This document shows positions 42,925-51,885 of a stretch of DNA of 64,000 nt, in pieces. Origin of the DNA: Hygrocybe punicea (taxonomy: Eukaryota; Basidiomycota; Agaricomycetes; Agaricales; Hygrophoraceae); assembly GCA_963556145.1 (NCBI GenBank), contig OY744464.1, positions 682,001-746,000 of the forward strand, in the 5' to 3' direction. The notes beneath the pieces are model-generated. The model did no database searches and had not been told where the DNA came from. It worked only from the letters and a program-made list of their open reading frames with translations. Both the position numbers and the translations under genes were made by a program. Each line of letters opens with the position of its first letter. Position 1 is the first letter of the stretch.

Positions 42925-43145
42925 ATGCTGTTTTCTAAATAAGTTGGGCTAGGCTAGTGTCAGACTAGCAATCAATGTAAATTTCTACCCCCAAACAGTA
43001 TGTATCTACATGCCTGCAATGGATCAACTTTGTGCAGACTACCTTGTCATCTACCTTGTGCTCGAATTGAATGTGCTGTGGACTGAGCAAGTTCAATGCG
43101 CATGATCACGTGAGACAACACAGTGGAGGTGATAGTTGAACCTAA
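42925..43145 (+). repeat. dispersed repeat R, copy 1 (5' part)
   Basis: The word ctgttttctaaataagttggg begins here and again at about 50137, and about 200 bp downstream of each are clearly alike (direct orientation). Both copies start immediately after an unrelated reading frame, so this edge is a real element end. Confidence 0.8.
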
Positions 43146-43173
43146 CACAGGGTGCATGGTAGCATACTGTGTA

Positions 43174-43500
43174 ATGAAGTATGTTGAATTTATTGGACAA
43201 GTATACTGAATATTGTTATCATATTGTTGCACACAGTATTCAAAGAGTATTCAAAATGATGATTCAATATTTTGAGACAAAGTAAATTACTAGTATTGAA
43301 TGACACTTTTAGAATACTGCTTGAATAACAAGACATTTACTGAAATTATTGAAGTAGTATTGTAAAATTACCATTCAATACTGGTAATGTACTTTGTTTC
43401 GAAATATTGAATCATAATTTTGAATACTCTTTGAATACTGTGTGCAACCATATGATAACAATATTTAGTATACTTGTCCAATAAATTTAACATACTGCAT
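43174..43500. mobile_element. TA-flanked MITE with about 135-bp inverted arms
   Basis: The left arm from 43174 (ATGAAGTATGTTGAATTTAT) and the right arm ending at 43500 are reverse complements for about 135 bp with few differences, around a spacer of about 60 bp. TA lies at 43172-43173 and 43501-43502. It is 327 bp and non-coding. A Tc1/mariner-type MITE is the simplest reading; its ends do not match elements 1 and 2. Confidence 0.8.
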
Positions 43501-43502
43501 TA

Positions 43503-43984
43503 TGAGTCCCTATAAGGGAATCGTTCTATACGGTGGATTCTCAAACTCAGGGTCAGACTCTAATTTGCCAAGCTGTGGGAACAATTTTGTGAAACTGTGG
43601 GAACAATTTGGAAGCCCTGGGAATAACTATAAAACCGTGTGACTGGGCGGAGTTGAGTGTGAGAATTTGTTGTCCCAATCGGCAAGAACAATAAGGCAGC
43701 CGGATCACAGCAGCCAAAATTGGAAATGGGTAGTGTTATATCATGTTGGTATTGCAATTGCAATTGGTTTCTGATAATGATCACATGCATTCATAATGCA
43801 ATGCGCCGTGTATGAATGAACAATATGTCAGTGGTATCTGTCATGTAGCCACATCTACTGTGTGTAATAGAATTGTTGATAATGAAATGAGGTCAAACAG
43901 TGTCCATTGTACACTTGTCACACAGGTCCAAATGTGTGCGGTGAGTGTTTGGTAGGTGGCTTTAATCTGGCACAGTCATTTGCA
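43503..43984. other. no gene; includes a degenerate satellite unit
   Basis: Short repeats of CTGTGGGAACAATTT occur at 43572 and 43597. From about 43790 the sequence resembles, weakly, the 170-bp units at 44400-44990. Confidence 0.4.
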
Positions 43985-44400
43985 CAAACATCTGTATGGT
44001 GTTTTGGTGGACATGTTCAGTGCATGTCAGTAAACTAGTATGACCAGATATACGACACCAAACACATCGAACATGTTCAGTGTGTTCAGTGGACATGTTT
44101 GGTGCAGGTCAGTGAACTGGTATGACCAGATATACTACACCGAACACATCGAACATGTTCGGTGGACATGTTCGGTGCATGTCAGTACACTGGTATAACC
44201 AGATATACTACACTGAACACATCGAACATGTTGAACCGGTGTGTTTGGTTGACATGTTCAGTGGATGTTGGTAAGCCAATATGATTAGGTATACTACACC
44301 AAACACATCCGGTGTGTTTGATGGACATGTTTGGTGGATGTCCATCGACTGGTATGACTAGGTATACTACACCGAACACATCCACCAAACACACTGAAGA
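43985..44400. repeat. tandem array of about 75-85 bp, five units
   Basis: Units begin GGACATGTT(C/T)(A/G)GTG at about 44007, 44090, 44164, 44247 and 44321. Each passes through TATGACCAGATATAC-like and ACACCGAACACAT-like blocks. Spacing varies from 74 to 83 bp. Confidence 0.85.
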
Positions 44401-44992
44401 TGCCGCAGCCTGCATGTGGGGCATTTCCCTTGCACAAATAGTTGTATGAACAACGTATTCGGTGTATCTGTAGTGTAGCTACCAGTACAATGTGTATTAG
44501 AATTAATATTAATGCAAGCATTGACTACTTGCAAAGTGTTCGGTATGTTCGGTAGGGTGTTCGGTTGATGTCCCAGCCTTCATCTGTGGCATTTCCCTTG
44601 CACAAATAGTTGTACGAACAACGTATTCGGTGTATCTGTAGTGTAGCTACCAGTACAATGTGTATTAGAATTAATATTAATGCAAACATTGACTACTTGT
44701 CGAACAGGTCCAAAGTGTTCGGTATGTTCGGTAGGGTGTTCGGTTGATGTCCCAGCCTTCATCTGTGGCATTTCCCTTGCACAAATCGTTGTACGAACAA
44801 CGTATTCGATGTATCTGTTGTGTAGCTATATGTACAATGTGTATTAGAATTATCATTAATGCACACATTGACTACTCGTTGTACAGGTCGAAAGTGTTCA
44901 GTCAGTGTTCAGTAGATACCCCAGCCTTTTTCTGATGCATTCCCCTTCCACCCACAATTGTACACACATTATATCAGATGTGTCTGTGTTGC
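44400..44992. repeat. tandem array of about 168-179 bp, 3.5 units
   Basis: gcatttccc begins at 44421, 44589 and 44768, with a weaker unit (gcattcccc) at 44937. Units 1 to 3 share nearly all of GTGTAGCTACCAGTACAATG and TTCGGTATGTTCGGTAGGG. The array ends at the CACTG-type MITE. Confidence 0.88.
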
Positions 44993-44995
44993 AGT

Positions 44996-45368
44996 CACTG
45001 GATGCAAGCCATAATATTTCTAATAAAAATATCTTGAAATTGCCTGGAAATTAATCCATATTATTTTAACATGTCATTTGCAGAGAACATTTACATATTT
45101 AGTGCATATTTTTCGTACATTTCTGAGACAGGTATCATAAAGATATGATAAACATTATAAGAAAACCAAGATGTTTCAAGACTATGAAATTGTATTTCTT
45201 TTAACATAGCACTCAATATATTTTTATGATAACTTCCTTTAAAACGAACTGACATTATTTAGAAGGTTTTTAAATTTTTTCTCACAATGTTGTATTAAAG
45301 TAACATGGATTAATTTCCAGATAACTTCAAGATATTTTGAGTTGAAATACTATGGCTTGCATCCAGTG
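44996..45368. mobile_element. CACTA-type MITE
   Basis: The ends CACTGGATGCAAGCCATA (44996) and its complement (to 45368) open inverted arms of about 75 bp with few mismatches. A 3-bp target repeat, agt, lies at 44993-44995 and 45369-45371. CACT(A/G) ends with a 3-bp target duplication are the mark of the CACTA (CMC, En/Spm) superfamily. It is 373 bp, AT-rich and non-coding. Confidence 0.82.
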
Positions 45369-45371
45369 AGT

Positions 45372-46376
45372 CATATATAATATGCACATTGAAATCGTTC
45401 CCAATGCAAGCAGTGATTTCTTGTCAAAGAGGTATAATACAATGTTCCACCTTCAACCCTCGGCAATCCCATTGTAGACATAATAGTATGACCTGTATAT
45501 TGGATGGGTCTGTACAAGTGCTACATATCCTTGCAATGCACCTCATACTTAATACATTATCAATACTGGTAAAACAGGCTGAATGGATTTCAGTAAATCA
45601 TTGGGCCAGTGTCCCAGACACAGTATGCAGCATTGCAGTGCAACAGACACTGTCTGTTCCATAAATTCCATTCGTGCATGTCACACCTATCTTCATCATG
45701 TGTGCTGGAATTGGTTCAGGTGTTCAACACTGATCAAACTGTTACACAAGAACATTGTGTCACCAACTTCACAGCTTCATGAATCGGAAGCATTGCTAGT
45801 GCACAAGCTGAACCAGTCATCTTGTTGATTCTGGTATCATCAAACCCAGTGATCTTATCAAAGTGGTTCCAATACAAGTGCAGTTGGTGTCATTGTACAT
45901 GTGTTTATTTCTACCATACTCACAGGAGGTCATTCTTGACCCGACAAATAATTCAGATACTTAGAGTTTCTGGATATACTTACTATGTATTCTGTAAAAC
46001 TTTCACAGAGTAACTATGACTACTGATAGAGTAGTAAATTAGTTGTATATATGCCAGCATGAACACTGCAAACTTGATATGAAAGATGCCAATTTGGGAT
46101 CTGATATTGCATTATGACAAATTGGAAGGAACAGGGTATAATCAATTATGAAAGCTATATCATTGTAGTATGGTATCTGAATGGTATCTGAATGGCATCA
46201 GTATGTAATAATAAAGGAAATATTAATAACTTTGCAAATATTGATTATCATAGCAGCATCATAATACTGTATGATTTGTATCCACTTATTCTCTCATTAC
46301 TAAAAAGGGACGAGTAACCTGCCATGCAAAGCAATGGCCCACACCCCACTAGTTATACAGTATACTACCATGCACC
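45372..46376. other. no recognisable gene
   Basis: Frames of up to 91 codons lack domains. A phrase at about 46356-46381 is the reverse complement of CACAGGGTGCATGGTAG at 43147, so a small inverted repeat spans the two MITEs. Confidence 0.45.
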
Positions 46377-46700
46377 CTGTGTAAGGCCTGAGAGGACCTG
46401 TCATACAAAGTATTGAACGGTGTGATGCTAAAGTAGTGCCGATGCAGGATGACAAAGAATAAACTATGTAAGTGTGAAATGAGCAGATCGTGGAACGAGC
46501 AGAGTTGATGTGCATATCAAGCAGTGTCCATCCGGTTACTAACAGAGTATATTCGGTCTGCGCATTGAGCATACTTCATCCATGCATTGAGCATACTCTG
46601 TTGAGCACACTCGGTCCACGCATCGAACACACTCGATCCACACATCAAGCATACTACATCCGTGCATCGAACACACTTGATCCGCTGTTGTTTATGGGGA
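46377..46700 (+). repeat. dispersed repeat R, copy 2 (middle part)
   Basis: It matches about 50371-50690 with many substitutions: AGTATTGAACGG/GGTATTGAATGG, GATGCTAA, ACTATGTAAG, then GAGCATACT/GAGCACACT units. It is the most diverged of the four copies. Confidence 0.65.
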
Positions 46701-46849
46701 GTGTTTCTTAGAAAAACAGTTCCTCACCAAGGGTTTCTGGAGTGCGACTTTGATCGGGAAATTACCTTGCTGTTCGGCAAGGGTGGATTTGTCCTTGTTT
46801 CAACTCAATGTACTTACTCACTTGCTAGTGGGGTTATAGGTTGAACCTA

Positions 46850-47062
46850 GTGATGATAGTTATATGAGATAACAATACAGTTATCTTATGTCAGTTGTTA
46901 TTAGATAACAAGGCAGTTATCTAATAGTAGTGGTTAAGGATATGAGATAGCAGTATACAGTTACCTATCAAGAGTAGTTGATACTTGATAACAATATACA
47001 ATACCTGTCAAAGATTAGTTGATGTTAGATAACAATGAACAGTTACCTTATAATAGATGTAA
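46850..47062. repeat. short tandem repeats of GATAAC/GTTATC hairpin units
   Basis: About five units of 35-60 bp each contain AGATAAC...GTTATCT-like complementary words. Non-coding. Confidence 0.65.
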
Positions 47063-47931
47063 GTCAGAGTATATGACTTGAAGGATGAAAGTATAGTGAG
47101 GTCTTCCAATCAAGGTAAGACTTTGAGATGATAGACACTCAAGCAAGGGTAGGTGATGAGTGTAAGTGGCAATGATGAACAATGAGCAAGAGGATAGTGA
47201 AAGTCAATGAGGGATATGACAATAGACTATCAACAAAGGATGCGATGATAATGGATACGTGGATAAAATAAAAGTAACAAGAGCAGTTGATGTTGAAGAT
47301 ATCGGACAATATTCCGAAGCTTCAAACACACATTGGCTACTAGTGCAGAATAAAGTACTGGGATATCTTTATGAAGATCAATAGTTTCTTGCCAGAAGAA
47401 GTTGACAATAGTGACGGTACTATGTCAAGAATATTCTCAAACAAGTCATAAAAAACTATCAATATATATCTGATATTGATAACTCAATTAAACTAAATGT
47501 CTGAGACTAATAAGCTGACTGAGAATGGAACTGTGACTGTGACTGTGACTGTGACTGTGACTGTGACTGTGACTGAATTGATGTACTGACTACTACCAAA
47601 AGTAGGTATGTACAAGGAAGAAGGGGGGGTTGAATCAAAGGAATGACTGACTGTCTCCTGCAGAAACTGGGCCCTATTTATACCTTTGGCTGCTGCAGGA
47701 GTCACTGTGAGTCATAGAAAGAATTTGAAATAAGTGGGTAGGGTGTGAATCATAAGGGAGTAATTATGAAATGGGAAAGGGGGTTTGTAAGCATAATATG
47801 AAATAAAAGTGCTAACTACTGAGTCATTAAAGAGTAATATGAAATGAAAAGTAGGGTGATGAGTAAAGAGGCATAGGTCTGTAAACATAAAAGGAAAATG
47901 GGGCATAGGTGATGAATCATAGACAGGAATT
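47063..47931. other. no gene; includes (GACTGT)n
   Basis: A GACTGT microsatellite of about seven units lies at 47530-47575. The rest has no frame of note, though ATAAAAGTGAGTCAT-like words foreshadow the 62-bp array. Confidence 0.5.
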
Positions 47932-48172
47932 GGGGCATAATGCTGTGCAGGTATTGGAAATAGTGCACAGGTTGGTGAGTTATATAGAGGAATGGGGCAT
48001 AATGTTGTGCAGGTATTGGAAATAGTGCACAGGTTGGTGAGTCATATAGAAGAATGGGGCATAATGTTGTGCAGGTATTGGAAATAGTGCACAGGTTGGT
48101 GAGTCATATAGAAGAATGGGGCATAATGTTGTGCAGGTATTGGAAATAGTGCACAGGTTGGTGACTCATGTG
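47932..48172. repeat. 62-bp tandem array, four units
   Basis: GGGGCATAATG starts at 47932, 47994, 48056 and 48118. The middle units are nearly identical. Degenerate units precede it from about 47740. Confidence 0.93.
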
Positions 48173-48837
48173 GAGTCAATTACTGAGATTCCTAGGGTAG
48201 ACGTGATGGGAATGCTGGCATAATTGGTCATAAGGTCATAATTTGGTCATGATGAGCCATAGATGGTCATAGTGGTCCATATATGGTTATAGTAGTCATA
48301 AGATGTTGAGGGTGGATCAACTGAGTCATTACAGGAGGGGATGAGTCAAGGGCTGATCTAATCTGTGATCTGGGGGAGTATTCTATGATTCTCCAGGAAT
48401 CATGGATCAAGGCTGAGTCATGCTATTTCAAATTGTGCTTGATAGATCAATTCTTCAGACAATGCTTCTTTTGATCAATAGATCTTGATGGATGATGTAA
48501 GATGGTGCTTCTTATCTTGTTTTGGTCCAACTGAGATAAGATTGTGGCTGTGTAGCTTCTTTGATCTTTTAATCTTGATGCCTGATATGGTCCTGCTTTT
48601 AGCTAATGTCTTATCCTTAGCAGTTAAGTTAAGGATAATTCATCTAATAACTAATCCTTTAACTGATAAGTGTCTCTCAACTTGGGACAGTGTCCTGGGG
48701 TAGTGTCCTTGTTGTTTCTTATCAGTGGAAGTAAGGTAGCTTAACTTGAACTTTATTCTTGTTATTGGCTACTGTTCCTTCAGGCTGATAAACTCAGGTG
48801 TCCTTGCTGTCAGCTTGATACCATGTTTGATCCAAAA
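48173..48837. other. no recognisable gene
   Basis: GGTCATAAGGTCATAATTTGGTC-like short repeats (48226-48300) are followed by AT-rich sequence with no credible frame. Confidence 0.5.
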
Positions 48838-49025
48838 CCACTTTGGATCATGACACCACATATCGAGCATACTATGTCTGCACATCGAACACACTCAGTC
48901 ACCTTCAGCCATGGACACGCAGACAGATATTGGAATAAAACAGCTATGACACAAGGCATACACATGTCCAGCAAACTGCTCCAAATCGAGCTCCGACATA
49001 TGAACTGCCAAGTAAGAAGATTGGC
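48838..49025 (+). repeat. dispersed repeat R, copy 3 (3' part)
   Basis: ACACATGTCCAGCAAACTGC at about 48959 recurs at about 50744 with matching flanks on both sides (direct orientation). The start of the copy is diverged. Confidence 0.75.
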
Positions 49026-49190
49026 AACAAACCTTCGCACTCAGTCAACCACTAACTTGAACCAGATGGCCAGCTGACAAAACTCACCCATCCCCGGATC
49101 ACCCATGGATGTGGACACAACAGGGGCAGGGCAGGGGGCACTGGTGAGTTCACGGAATGTCGTAGAAGTGATTGATCATGACCATCAGCA

Positions 49191-50143
49191 ATGCAGGAGG
49201 GAGAAGTCAGTTATATGCCAGCGCAAAGGGCGACGTACACGCAGACAATCCTGGGCGCGACGTTGGGGTTCATGAAGATCGACATCTTACAAGAACATGA
49301 GAAGTTCAAGTTCGGGACATGGAATACGCGACTGCTCAAGGAGAAAAAAGTAAAAGAACTGGTGCAATTGATGGAGTTCGAAGACATGCAATGGTTCCCC
49401 GGAGACGCTCTGTTGCTGTTTGTTGTGCCTGTGGAGTACATCGATTTCACATCGTTGACGAAGGACTTGATGGTGGGTCCGAAATTGCCAATGCTGAAGT
49501 TCACACCAGCAGGGCTGGAGCTATTGCGGAAGTGGAGAATGGCATCCGGACAACATCGAGTGTGGGCGCTGTTGGACTTCTGTGCGATGAAGGAGAAACG
49601 AGTGCAAATCCTGCACAAGGCGCTGAAGCGGGTGAATGAGCGCATGAAGGAAGGGTATGCAAAAGCCATCAACCTGCACATGGAGGTTCAGATTGTGGAG
49701 AGCAAGATGTGGTCAGTGGAGCACTGGGGCATGCAGGTTATTGATGAAGGTTAGTTGTGAGACAATTATTGAGCCACAGAATTAATTAATGTACACCAGG
49801 AATCTTACTAGTGGACGGAGTCGGCACAGCATTCTATCTCTCATGCAATATCACGTTGTATCACTATGAAGAGACACAGGAGGATAAATTGGTACTTTTG
49901 GTGTGACATATGATGGTGGTTGAGGAGAGCAAATGGCCTGCGATATGGGCAGACACTGCAAAGATGGATAGCAAGGTGGGCATGCTGTTGCAGGGTGCAG
50001 ACAGTTTGCGGGCGATGATGACGCTGTCTTGGTTTGGGGGACACTTCATGAATTCGAAGATATTCTCGGTCGCGTGGATGACGTCGGTCATGCACAATGT
50101 GCATGGAGGGGTGAGTTTGTTCATTATATATACTGTTTTCTAA
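49191..50143 (+). pseudogene. conserved-looking unknown gene, truncated
   Basis: The ATG at 49191 opens 186 codons up to a gttagt donor near 49750; a 50-nt intron ends at about 49800 (acaccag), and the frame continues GILLVDGVGTAFYLSCN. Helical blocks LTKDLMVGPKLPMLKFTPAG, QHRVWALLDFCAMKEKRVQI and ALKRVNERMKEGYA resemble unknown proteins that are often repeated in mushroom genomes, probably transposon passengers; I cannot name the family. A TGA at about 49905 interrupts the second exon, after which VVEESKWPAIWADTAKMDSK continues in the same frame. The end is cut by repeat R near 50130. Confidence 0.5.
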
Positions 50144-50800
50144 ATAAGTTGGGCTAGACTAGTGGCAGACTAGCCATTGATGTAGATTTCTAACCCCAAA
50201 CAGTTTGTATCCACATGCCTGCAATGGATCGAAATCATGCAGAATATGGTGTGTGGGTTGAGGATGTCTGTATTAGGCACGACCTTGTAGGCCTCCTTTG
50301 TATTGTATGTGCTGTGGACCAAGGATGCTTGTTGCGTTTGATCATGTGAGACGAGATATAACGGACTTAGAAGAGCCATCATGTAAGGTATTGAATGGAA
50401 TGATGCTAATGTAGTACTGAGATGGCTACATGAAGAGTACACTATGTAAGCGTGGATGGAGCAGACCGCGGATTGAGCACACTCAATCCGCGCAATGCGG
50501 ACACTTGCTCACGTGAACACTTGTCCATGCAACGCAAACACTTGCTCATGCATACGTGGTCTGTGGACACTGGTTCACACATACTCGTTCCATGGATCGA
50601 GCACACTCAATCCATGCAACAAGTACACATCTTCCACGGATCGAGCACACTTGATGCGCGCAACGAGTACACATGTTCCACCAATCAAGTGGAGCCGTTG
50701 ACATGGTGACAGATCTTGGATCAAAACAGCCATGACATGAGGCATACACATGTCCAGCAAACTGCTCCAAATCCAGCTCTGATGTGTGAATTATTAAGTA
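50130..50800 (+). repeat. dispersed repeat R, copy 4 (longest)
   Basis: This copy of about 670 bp contains all parts seen in the three partial copies in the same order. In the middle are GAGCACACTCAATCC-type units, several times. It starts after an interrupted gene and ends next to a truncated Helitron helicase. It lacks TG...CA ends and evident inverted repeats, so its class is unknown. Confidence 0.7.
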
Positions 50801-50840
50801 AGAACATAAGCCACAAAGTGTCGATACAATTAAAGATACT

Positions 50841-51353
50841 GGCAATCAAGATGTCATGTATCCTGTGGAATATCTTAATAGCATAAATCCCTCTGGAATG
50901 CCTGTTGCCAAGCTGGCTATCAAAGCTGGTGTTCCCATCATGGTTTTGCGCAATCTCAATCCTCAGCAAGGTGTATGTAATGGTTCCAGGGGCATAGTAA
51001 CTCGCTTCACTAATCATGTCATTGAAATTCATCTCCTCACCAGTGATCATGCTGGCAAGCATGTCTTCATTCCTCGCTTGAAGATAGAACCTTCAGATGC
51101 TCAACTTCCTTTGCAATTTTTGCACTTTCAATTTGCATTGTCTCTTGCTTTCATCATGACCATCAATAAAGCTCAGGGTCAATCTCTCAAACTTGCTGGT
51201 TTAGATTTTAGAACTCCTCCTTTCACTCATGGACAATTCTATGTCGCAGTTTCAAGAGCTACTTCAGTAAATAGTTTAAAAATAATTTGGGATCCTAAAT
51301 TACCAGCTCCAACCACAAAGAATATCATATATCCTGAAGTATTATTACATTAA
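50841..51353 (+). pseudogene. Helitron helicase (PIF1-like) C-terminal fragment
   Basis: The frame gives the last 165 or so residues of a Helitron Rep/helicase: YPVEYLNSINPSGMP, GVPIMVLRNLNPQQGVCNGS (helicase 2A to 2B region), MTINKAQGQSL (motif V) and GQFYVAVSRAT (motif VI). It ends with a TAA. The Rep HUH domain and the Walker A and B motifs are missing; the 5' side is replaced by repeat R at about 50800. It is therefore the 3' stub of a rolling-circle transposon. Confidence 0.88.
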
Positions 51354-51407
51354 CTTTTTTGTATTTTATACTTCAATATATGTAACTTTTCCTCCTAGCA
51401 CTTTAGA

Positions 51408-51456
51408 TCCCATCAAGGACAGGATTATCATAGACCCTGATGGGTCCTAACCCTAG
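51408..51456 (+). other. candidate Helitron 3' end (hairpin plus CTAG)
   Basis: The words CCCATCAAGG (about 51409) and CCCTGATGGG (51435-51444) pair as a 10-bp stem with one mismatch, followed after about 8 nt by CCCTAG and then T (51457). Helitrons end in CTRR with a hairpin 10-15 nt upstream and insert before T, so this fits. It lies 100 bp after the helicase stop. Confidence 0.55.
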
Positions 51457-51885
51457 TGATCTATTTGGAATAGAATAATTGCCCAATATGGAATATTACA
51501 TAATATGATTACCATATATAGAAACAAGGAGGGCCCCTGCTCGATCATTGATCTCCGCAGCATTGTTTCCACAGGTATAAGTAGGATTACTTATCTGGGT
51601 CCAGAGGTGCTGCACCTGCAAGCACATATCTGAACAAGATGAAGCCAGTGTACAAATTCATCCAAACGACACTTGAAATCCAAATGCATGGTTTGGAGAA
51701 TTACAAGGGGGCCTGAGATTAAAATTTCTAAAAGTGGGTTGGTAAATTTTTTTAAGCAACAAAGGTAGTCAACAAAAACATCGCATGAAGGCCTTGATTA
51801 CACACTTTTCATGCCTACAATATCGCTGGCAAATCAACTGACAGGAGCTTGTCCAAATGCTAATTCTCAGCATGAAAGGTAACAT
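51457..51885. other. no recognisable gene
   Basis: AT-rich flank between the Helitron end and the 3' end of the Crinkler gene; no supported frame. Confidence 0.45.

Noticed and set aside
43985..44400. Telomeric or subtelomeric repeat
   Set aside because: The GTTCGGT-type words do not match the TTAGGG repeat usual for mushrooms, and unit lengths of about 80 bp are those of a minisatellite.
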